Shown here: positions 55,645 through 64,000 of the stretch, in pieces
How the letters are laid out: each line of letters begins with the position of its first letter
How positions within the stretch are numbered: the first letter of the stretch is position 1
NCBI RefSeq assembly: GCF_003589595.1
Contig: NW_020653337.1
Span: 6,404,217-6,468,216, forward strand
Reading direction: 5' to 3'
DNA from: Hyposmocoma kahamanoa
Taxonomy: Eukaryota; Arthropoda; Insecta; Lepidoptera; Cosmopterigidae
Length of the DNA: 64,000 nucleotides
Notes under the pieces: generated by a model
Databases searched by the model: none
Told to the model about the DNA's origin: nothing
The model's input: only the letters and a program-made list of their open reading frames with translations
Program-made: the position numbers and the translations under genes

Positions 55645-56820
55645 TGGACCAAGTCATATGATATTACAAGAAAAAAAACACCATCGAGTTCTTAAATTTG
55701 CGGTATTACTGCATATTGGAAATGAATTTATATGCTCGGATTCAAATCGCGTAGGTATATTTGTTTTTTTAAACAAACTGGATCAGCCGTGACTATTATA
55801 CTAAGAACTTCGGCAAGGCGAGAGTGAGTAGGCATTATTTAGGTGTGCATGCTACATGCTCGACCTTATTGTCACTTTCCATCAGGTTAGATGGAGGTCA
55901 AATGCGCAATTAGTTTTTATTAAAAAAAAGAAGAACTCGAAACGTTGATTTGAAAACTGCTTAATTAATGTTTTGTAAACATAGACTACTCATGTCTTTA
56001 GGAGTGTGTTTTCTAAATTAAGACATACATTATTTGAAATAACATAAAATACTCCACCTGTAATGATACGGTGGAGATACCATACTTAACTTTCATAACA
56101 CTTTGCCAAGAAATGCTAATAAGTTAACAAGCAGCGGCTTTTGATGTAATTTGGTGAATTATTACGTGTGGAGTAATTCCCCGAACGTGGGCCCTAGGGC
56201 TTGCCTTGATGGACGCCGATTGAATCAGTAGCCTGATACTATCATTTCATTAAGACGTCGTTAGGAAATCTTGTTGGTATTATTTTTACATATCGCTGCT
56301 TTTCATGATTTGGGCCGCTAATGAAAATGTACATTTTTTTATATTCAGAATCTGCTAAATTTTGTTGTGAATAAGGTAAAGCTTTCCATTGGGCTAGTAG
56401 ATCATTAGTTGATTTATTAAAACCATTTATTTTCCTGATGAAATAGATGTATTTGAGATGGGCCGTTATTTAAAAAAGCCGTCGACATAATTCTCGTTGT
56501 CAGAAAAAAATTAAATTAAGTGAAAATTGGTTTGAAGTTATTCATTGTTTGGGAAGAAAGTCGCGTGCTCCGAGTCTCTAATAGCTTAGCTCCAATACTG
56601 TCTTTATACCATGTAGGTATATATTTTCTACGTATTTTAAATTCGGAACTGTGTTGAACAGAGTTACCGATACAATAATGGATACAATATATCGTTTGTC
56701 ACATGTAATATTGTTTCTACGCGCTTGATGTGAATAGAAAATCTTTCTGTGTTTACAAAGCGAGTAACTTTACGGGGTATCAGGTTTTTCATAGTCGCTC
56801 GTCATTTTGTGTACATAACA
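55645..56820. other. no gene recognised
   Basis: AT-rich; around 55690..55790 a decayed Penelope-type terminal repeat (GATTCAAATCGCGTAGGTAT) is visible. Otherwise unassigned. Confidence 0.4.
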
Positions 56821-56824
56821 CAGT

Positions 56825-57075
56825 AGCAGAAAGAGTTCGTCCAGGGAAGTACTGCCACCTTGCCTACTTCTGCCACCAAGCAGTACTGTGAGCATTGTGA
56901 ACAGTGCGTTCCGGTTTTGAAGGTGCTGGTGAAATTACAGGCACATGGGACTTGTTAACTTATTTCTCAGGGTGACAGTGACTCTCAGAGTAGCATTGCA
57001 ACTGTTATGGACAGACGTGTCGCCTGTGTACCTACCACCAGGCGCACCAATTATTCGTCCCGTTATAAAAAAGAA
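56825..57075 (+). mobile_element. repeat B copy
   Basis: From GAAAGAGTTCGTCCAGGGAA through GGTGCTGGTGAAATTACAGG to TTATTCGTCCCGTTATAAAA. It has an internal deletion around 56985. Confidence 0.65.
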
Positions 57076-57214
57076 ACCAAGAAACTTTGTAATGATCAAT
57101 GTCGTCCCATATTTTAAGTCAAGTCAGTGAGTGATATACAAAATTCGAAGGTTCAAAATCTCTACGTAGCATCACTACCATTTCAGCTGAAAGATTTCCA
57201 ACCAATGTCTCCCC

Positions 57215-57345
57215 AAAGATGGTCACAATGACGACGTGCGAGCACAGACTATCTACAAAGCGGACGGACGACTTGGTGAAGGTTGCGGAAATCCGCTGTA
57301 GAGCAAGACCGGGTGAAAGTGGTGGCAAAAGTCAGCGCCGGACTA
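57215..57345 (+). pseudogene. RTE-like C-terminal fragment
   Basis: Reads LSTKRTDDLVKVAEIRCRAR, resembling the RWTDDLVKVAG tail of RTE proteins. About 40 codons; the following 30 codons are out of frame or decayed. Confidence 0.5.
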
Positions 57346-57939
57346 GCCTATGTAGCGCCCGGGTGCAATCAATTAGTGTTGTAAAAAACTCGAGTCTGGG
57401 AGTCTACATTTTAGGACCCGATTCCAATTCACAAGACTCGACTCATAAAGACAGAGACTCCACTACTCCGAATAGACTCGAGTTCGACTAACAAGTCGCG
57501 CTTGGGTTTGGTAAGTACCTACCTACTGAGCGGTGTCATGGGGTAGTGAAACTGTAGTACAGTGACTGTGCTATAATTAAGTATCAATATCTTCTTTTTT
57601 TTAAATCGTTTTTTCATTTTTATTTTTTACAACTCTATAATCAATATCCTGGCGCCCTCTAGTATGCACGCGATCAAAATGGAATATTACAAATATATTT
57701 TCCCCTGTGATCGGAAATTCGGTTGAAAATAGTGCAATTATAAATGATGTTGGGAAGCAATAGCCCGTTAACTGCGCTCAGCGCCCCCTAAGACTCTACA
57801 CCCGGTTGCACCACATACTGCACTATAGGTAAAGCCGGCACTGGCAAAAGCTATAACGATGAGTGAAGAGATAGATTTATAATAGCCGTAAAATCTAAAG
57901 CTATATGACTGAAAGAGGACTCAACTAAGAGGACAACTA

Positions 57940-58205
57940 CTCATTTCGTACGTCCTACTGCTGGGCATAGGTCTCTTCTCAGGCGTGGGTTTAGGCGATA
58001 GTTCGCCACGCTGGCCCAATGCGGGTTGGGAACATCACACGTTTTCCGAGGCTTGTGAATCTTCTTCGATGTGCAGATTTCATCACGATCTTTTTCTTCA
58101 CCGAAAATCATTATCATGGCAAATTGCGCAAACTAATTCCGAAAATCTCAAAGATAGAGCACGGATTTGAACCCACGGCCTCTGAGGGCCTCATGAGAAG
58201 TGGTA
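57940..58205 (+). repeat. dispersed repeat K, copy 2
   Basis: Matches 17295..17605 (CACGCTGGCCCAATGCGGGT; TTTCATCACGATCTTTTTCT). It starts GTCCTACTGCTGGGCATAGG and ends with a tRNA-like stretch (GATTTGAACCCACGGCCTCT). Confidence 0.5.
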
Positions 58206-58209
58206 GGGC

Positions 58210-60165
58210 AAATCGTCTAATGATTTCACGACTTTTTTTCAGTTATTTAGTTACTTACTAATTTGTTATCTATATAGTTAATAACACTGAGAATCTAAAT
58301 TTCGAATTATTAATAAAAAAGCTGCATTGTACAGATTGTAAAGTGAGGTTATGGTCCTAGAGTATTCACTATGAGTACGTACGACTCAAGCCGATAGAAG
58401 GTTCAGATAAACCATCTTCTTTCCGATTCGTTCCACTCTTTGGTACCACGTAATTTAAAAGTACTGGCATATTATCTGTGTAAGCGGTTTGTAATTTAAT
58501 AATGTGGTGTTAGCACCTCGTAATGCACGAGGAATTCTACCGCGTGTCGATGTGGTACTCCGCGCATAGATACCTGCTTCGGGGTTTGCTTTTCATTTTT
58601 TGTGATTCGGTAAGAGTTTACTATCGTACTTATTACTAAAAATAGATTAAGGTAATATGTTTATTCAGAGCAAAATTATTAATGAATCTACCAACCAGGT
58701 AATAAAAACTCTACCATTATATTAATAACCAAATTACATTTTAATATCTTTACCAACAGCATCTACAGAGTCGTTTGTGCGATACAGTATATGGATAATT
58801 TGCCACCTAGATCTAATTTCGGTTGCAATATTTGTTAGGTATGTAAATACTTTGTTGTATCACAAATCAAATAACTAATTTTAACAAATCATTTAAAATG
58901 TTTGTGTGCGTCCAAAGGCGCGCTTATCCCGTGAAGGGATTTCTTCCAACTAATCTTTGAAAAAATTTAGAGGAAAGATGGTTTTTGGGTTGGCAATAAA
59001 TGAGTAAAGAAATTGTAAACTACATAGTGTGTAATACACGGATAAATTTATTTACGAAATGTAAGTACTATGTACATACGATACAAATATATTAAGTAAA
59101 TTTTGAAAAACGAATACATATATAAAATGTATAGTAAAATGAATGTATAAAATAAAATCATAAATAAATATATCAAATGTAAATAAATATTATTTATATA
59201 TTAAATATTTTTTTCTACAATATTGTCAAGAAGTATTATTTCATATTCAAGCGTAATATCCTGAATCTTATTTGATATTTCACGACAATGTACTTGAACA
59301 CATAAATAATAAAAATATCCACCGAAATTAGGTAGAGAAAACTAAAATGAAAATTACCCATGTAAGTTGATCAAATGACATTGTAGGTAGTTGTAATGCA
59401 AGTGGTATAGATTTCCAGCTCATAAACAATCGTTGAATAAGTAATTTATGTATTGCAGTTGTCGTTTAATGCGGCCAAGTTCTCGTAATAACTAACAAGT
59501 GCAAATTGTCTCCGCAGTCGTTTATAAAAGTCACTGTATAGTGTACAATTTCGTTGATGAGGTGTTTGTAACAGATAGATTGTGAAATTAAAGGTTTATA
59601 TCATGCACCTGTAGTTGTATCAAAGCTGGATAGATACTTGATAAAGCGTCAACACAATACAAGCAGAAAAAAATATTTACAATCACTTCACAAGGTATAA
59701 CACAAAAGTCCATAGAGAAGCGGCACCATAGGAAGAAGAAGTTCTACGTCAATCTGCGTAGAGACGCAGGTTGGCATAGAACTCAATCATGACTACGCTT
59801 TCTTTCGATTTTCTCCTGCATTATTAGTTGAAGAATCCGGTATGTATTGCCCGCCATTACGTGGCGAAAATACTACAGCTTCCTTTCCTTTACAGTTGTG
59901 AGCATTTTCATATATAGTCACATGTCAAGTCTCAAGTCTCACATTTGAGCCCAATGCTGGGGTCAAGGTCGAACATTCCAAACCAAAAAGCAAAATAATG
60001 ACGACATAACGTTTATGATTGAACCTTCTACAATACAAATAAATGCTTATTTCTAACTAAACTCTTTCTTATTTCTAAATTTCTTCCTGCAGACTTAAAT
60101 ACAGAACATAATAATTACAACAACGGGTTAACGTAAATAGTGCTCTTTAATTTTCATTTTGAAAA
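58210..60165. other. no gene recognised
   Basis: Very AT-rich, especially 59050..59220. No convincing frame or repeat. Confidence 0.4.
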
Positions 60166-60168
60166 TTG

Positions 60169-60470
60169 CTAGCATTTACTATTATGAACAGTAATGGAAA
60201 GTGCGTTCCAAAGTCTGACCGCATGAACAGTGAAGGGAGGAGAATAAAAAACGGAATTGAAGGATGGAAAAGGTAACTGGGACCTAACGAGACAGCGACG
60301 AGGCTTATCCTGGGATCTGCGAAAGCTGAAAAGCTCTTTCAGATACCCGGGAGACATAGGATTATGTAGATTATTGTAGGGAACGGAGACTATATGCAAA
60401 TTTTTGCGGAGACGAATGCGAAGCCACTTAAGCTGAATGCTGTAGTGTAAGATTCGGTCATATTCTCGAT
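60169..60470 (-). pseudogene. LINE ORF2 C-terminal relic
   Basis: A minus-strand frame reads RRSQDKPRRCLVRSQLPFPS and PPFTVHAVRLWNALSITVHN, the kind of ending seen in several non-LTR clades (...AVRLWNSLP...). No RT core; clade uncertain. Confidence 0.55.
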
Positions 60471-60479
60471 GAAAATTTT

Positions 60480-60960
60480 GGTAGCAGTAGAGTTCCTTGT
60501 GAAAGAGTTCGTCCAGTGTGATACTACCCCTGCTTTTGTATATTATTTTGTCTATTATTTTTGGTTTTGTTCTTATTAATTATTTTATGAATCTGTCTTT
60601 ACCGTTATTAGCACTATATGTTGTTTGCTAAGTTAAGGCTATAATTTAATTAGTTTGTGATTTAGTAACATTAGAGCTCCTTGTGAAAGAGTTCGTCTAA
60701 GGAAGTATCACCTTACCTATTTCTGCCGCCAAACAGTAATGTCAGCATTACTGTGTTCCGGTTTTGAAGGGTAAGGTGCTGGTGAAATTACAGGCACGTG
60801 GGACTTGTCAACTTATGTCTCAGAGTGACGGGTGCAGTGGCAGTGCCCCTCAATTGTTTGCGATTTGTAGCTCTGAGTGGCACTGCAATTTTATGGACAA
60901 GCGTGTAGCTTACAATCAGACTTGTACGTCCCGTCACTTAATATTATATACAAAAACCTT
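60480..60960 (+). mobile_element. repeat B copies around a shared LINE-like tail
   Basis: A 40-base repeat B start (60480..60520), then 150 bases of AT-rich sequence (60525..60670), then a full repeat B copy (60675..60960). The middle block is found again, on the minus strand, at 63226..63380 next to another repeat B copy. Confidence 0.65.
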
Positions 60961-61499
60961 ATTTGTATAGATATTACAATCGTTCAAGCTTATTTAGCAG
61001 CTCTTCAGTAGCATCCAAATCTTTTTCATTTTCATGTAGGTACTTCGTGCCTGTTCGACGCGGATGCGAAGTTTTAGTATGCTATCCCGAGGGACATAAG
61101 AATAAAGAACATAAGAAGAATAAAGAAGCTAAAGAACATAATTTAGTACAAATTGATATAAACACATATTTGTAGAGACAAAGACAGACCTCTAAGAGAC
61201 ACAAAGGTCAAAGAGTTTTCTTAAAAGAGTTAATTAAAGCTTTCATTTTGTGTTACAGGATGGTGTACTATGATAGGTACCTCATACCGAAAAAGGAAAC
61301 TGCCCAGCAAACATGAAGCTGCACTGCTATTTAGTAATATGTTTTATTTTCTTTAATGATTATTATATTATTAAATATATGCTAATTTCCTTTTAATTAA
61401 TAAATTTACTATAATAAAAAATCATAATAATATTTTTTAAAAAATTTTAAACTCAAAGTCCATAGGTAAAATAAATTTACACTTGAAAACGTCACATTT

Positions 61500-62345
61500 A
61501 CATTACATTACATTAAGCTACTGCTCGTTCACTACGCTGACCTCCCTGAGAAAAACGAGCAAGAAACTCTAGGGATTGCCCTTTTCAAATAAACTTAGAT
61601 GACGTGGAATACACTTTGAATCAAATTAGTATGGATTCTGGAGCCGTGTCGTTTTTTCATACATCTTTATCTAACACGTAGTCTTCAATTTTGTAATATG
61701 ACTTTTTCAATCAATATATTTTTAATGTAGTTTTTAAACTTAGGAAATCTTAATATATGCTCCGGAATCTTATTGATTTTACGTTAGGTAATTCAAATTT
61801 AACACATTTTGTCTTCTTGGCATTAAGCAATAAATTGTTAGCATTAAACCAATAAACTACCTTAAAGAGGGTAACATTAATATGGTCTAGTTAATGTCAT
61901 GTCTGTTTATTTTAAATATCAAGGATGTGTCGTTAGCAAACAATACTATTTCGCAGTGGTCTTTAACAAAGAATGGCAGATCATTAATATAAATCAGAAA
62001 TAAGAAAGGTTCAAGTATTGAGCCCTGCGGAACACCCATTTTTACAGGAGAACCCAAAGAAGTCACTCCATTTATGTGTATTTTCTGAATTCTACCGTTG
62101 AGATCTGACGAGACAAGTTCCGACACCTTGCCATTTACACCGTAACATTCCAGCTACCCAATAAGAGTAATATGGCCAACGCAATCAAATGCCTTTGAGA
62201 GGTCACAGAAAACACCAATAGCATTCTGGAACCTTTCCCAAGCATCAAAGATGTGTTTTAGTAACGCTACCCCCGCATCGCTTGTCGTTCTACCACTAGT
62301 ACACCCGTATTGTTCACTATGAAAATTATGATTCCTACCCAAAAT
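61500..62345 (-). pseudogene. CR1/Jockey-like LINE with RT remnants
   Basis: Minus strand holds FCDLSKAFDCV (RT motif A) and GVPQGSILEPFLFLIYINDL with the catalytic box changed to FAND, then a 3' UTR with the conserved hairpin block near 61515..61590. The stretch between them (61595..61880) looks internally deleted. This is the most complete RT core in the window. Confidence 0.75.
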
Positions 62346-62404
62346 AGGACAGTAATTGAGTCAGCATAACTTTTTCGAATATTTTACTTAAAGCTGGTTT
62401 TTTT

Positions 62405-62560
62405 TTTATATTACTTGTAAATTGGAATGTTCTTTGGTAAATTGAAAGTTTAGAATAGCGTGGTTTGCATTAATATTAGACATTTTACAATTAGTTGATG
62501 ACTACGTTTCAGTCAGCCGTGACCGTGTAAAGGGCCCGTAACCATGGTTTGTTTGAATTA
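62405..62560 (+). mobile_element. Penelope-like 3' fragment, decayed
   Basis: GGTTTGCATTAATATTAGAC and CAGTCAGCCGTGACCGTGTA match the other Penelope-like copies. The hammerhead-like segment is partly deleted here (GTGTAAAGGGCCCGTAACC). Confidence 0.55.
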
Positions 62561-62569
62561 TTTATTTCC

Positions 62570-63074
62570 AAGGTACTTGAAGGTCGACCATGAGAAGGAA
62601 ATGTACTCTCAATCGACGTACTTCCCACGATTAGATTATGAGTCTACAGAACTAAGAACTAAGAGTTAACCTATGAACCGTACCTAAAAGAACCTACTTG
62701 TTTTTCAAGATTATTGGGTAATCTTCTCCTCGACTCCACAATGCTTTTCCTATACTGGTAAAGTAAGTGCATTGAGTGGGAGTCTGTAATGAAGCGAGTT
62801 CGGTAATTGCTGAGTTCGCACGTCGTACGTCAGCGCTGCGCAGGCGCAGCATGACGCCGGAGGCGATAGGCGTTCGATTAAACTCTCTGATTATGGGGAC
62901 AGCGGAATTGGAATCGATGTGACTATTCTAGGGAGATCTCTGACATTTATTTTTTATCGTGATGATATTATGCTAACATTGCATTAGTTATATTTAATAC
63001 TAACTTTGCAAACTTACAAATTCCAAAAGTTAGTCAATCATGGTACATTTCTACGCCGTACATCTTTCAAAAAA
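62570..63074. other. no gene recognised
   Basis: Includes a small GC-rich patch at 62815..62890 (CAGCGCTGCGCAGGCGCAGC). Otherwise unassigned. Confidence 0.4.
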
Positions 63075-63225
63075 ATCTAAGGGGCACTGATTCTGCGCCT
63101 ATCACCCTGAGACATAAGTTGAAAAGTCCCATGTGTCTGTAATTTCACCAGCACCCTTCAAAACCGGAACCAGAAATAGGTAAGCTGTACTTCCTTGGAC
63201 GAACTCTTTCACAAAGAGCTCTAAT
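63075..63225 (-). mobile_element. repeat B, partial
   Basis: Minus strand from TTTGTGAAAGAGTTCGTCCA to about GGGTGATAGGCGCAGAATCA, with an internal deletion. Confidence 0.6.
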
Positions 63226-63600
63226 GCTACTAAATTCACGGACTAATTAAATTATAGCCTTAACTTAGCAAACAATATATAGTGCTAATAAAGGTAAAGA
63301 CAGATTCATAAAATAATTAATAAGAACTAAACTAAAAATTATAGACAAAATAATATACAAAAGTAGAGATAGTATCATCGTCAATCACGTTATGTGTCAA
63401 AGAAATGCTGCCGCTGTGTCGTTTTTTGCTTGGACGTGTCTAAGTTTGTACTGAACAAATCACATTCAGAGTGATCTAGTGATGTATTATTAAAAATTCT
63501 CAATGCACGGTACGTGTTTTGCCTATAATTAGTGCTCGCAAACGGCACTTGCAAAGGTGGTCGTTGTCTGTACTGCAACAGGGGGTCTATTCCCGTTCTC
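63226..63600 (-). pseudogene. unclassified retroelement 3' end
   Basis: A minus-strand frame (63390..63578) reads QYRQRPPLQVPFASTNYRQN and YRALRIFNNTSLDHSECDLF, resembling a non-LTR C-terminus, followed by about 150 bases also present at 60525..60670. Repeat B follows directly. Clade unknown. Confidence 0.45.
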
Positions 63601-63695
63601 CGTCCGACATCTGTCCGAAAGAATTACTGTCAAATAAGTAATACTCGCACATGAAAAGACGCATGATTCGATTGAAGCTGCATACTAGACTTGTG
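63581..63695. mobile_element. MITE family M, partial copy
   Basis: GGGGGTCTATTCCCGTTCTC and TCCGAAAGAATTACTGTCAA match the left end of 25310..25506, and the AAAAGACGC...GAAGCT interior also recurs. The right end is missing. Confidence 0.6.
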
Positions 63696-63699
63696 CCTG

Positions 63700-64000
63700 A
63701 TCGGTACTTAGCGGGAGCGATTTTCGTTAGTTCAATCGGTCAACTGAACTAGGTCGGTCTTCTAGTTCATTTAGTTCATGTAGTTCCTTAGTTAGTTAGA
63801 TCGTCTTGTCCTTGCTCGGACATTGAACGAACGCTCCAAACTAGTAATTGTATTCACATGAACTACTACGGACTTCTAGTATTATGAGGTTAATACTACA
63901 CTATACTAAATATTTAAAAATAAAATTTGTATGGAATCGGTACTATTTGATTTTTTTCTTTGATTTCCTTCATATTTTACAGGTTTAAAGACTGACATTC
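63700..64000. other. TAGTTC-rich stretch
   Basis: TAGTTC/GAACTA hexamers recur many times at 63727..63870. It could be the subterminal repeat region of a DNA element that continues outside the window. Confidence 0.35.

Noticed and set aside
1..64000. CRISPR arrays, prokaryotic operons, phage or endogenous viral genes
   Set aside because: No regularly spaced repeats, no Shine-Dalgarno-led gene clusters and no viral protein pattern were seen; the repeats found are transposon families.

Overview
The window looks like nuclear DNA from an insect, most probably a moth or butterfly. It is AT-rich and intron-bearing, packed with short interspersed elements, fold-back elements and decayed non-LTR retrotransposons, and it contains a dispersed repeat type (10150..10420 and 36960..37430) that I associate with lepidopteran genomes. 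The assignment to Lepidoptera is inference; I could not run a search.

Two host genes are supported, arranged head to head about 1.9 kb apart. On the minus strand, 22331 down to 1727, lies a complete alsin (Als2) gene: nine coding exons whose lengths sum to 4803 nt (1600 residues plus stop), with an RCC1-like region, a DH/PH module, MORN repeats and a C-terminal VPS9 domain. On the plus strand, 24233 to 31360, lies eIF3h (translation initiation factor 3 subunit h): five coding exons summing to 1017 nt (338 residues). All splice phases agree in both genes. A 100-base assembly gap sits inside an AT microsatellite in eIF3h intron 3.

The introns and the roughly 32 kb right of eIF3h hold mobile DNA only. 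The best preserved is a Tc1-like transposon (33797..35346) with an uninterrupted 341-residue DD34E transposase, inverted ends and TA flanks. Four hAT-like non-autonomous elements have clear 8-bp target duplications, and a longer relative has a degenerate one. There are Penelope-like fragments carrying a hammerhead-like motif, several CR1/Jockey-like 3' ends sharing a covarying stem, R1-like and RTE-like fragments, and several SINE families, one in tandem and head-to-head arrangement. Several nested insertions can be resolved because empty-site copies lie elsewhere in the window.

No tRNA gene outside SINE heads, no rRNA, no CRISPR array and no recognisable viral gene was seen. I found no clearly new multi-gene system. 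The observations most worth testing are the Penelope hammerhead-like motif, the covarying LINE tail stem, the intact Tc1 element, and the three long perfect hairpins.
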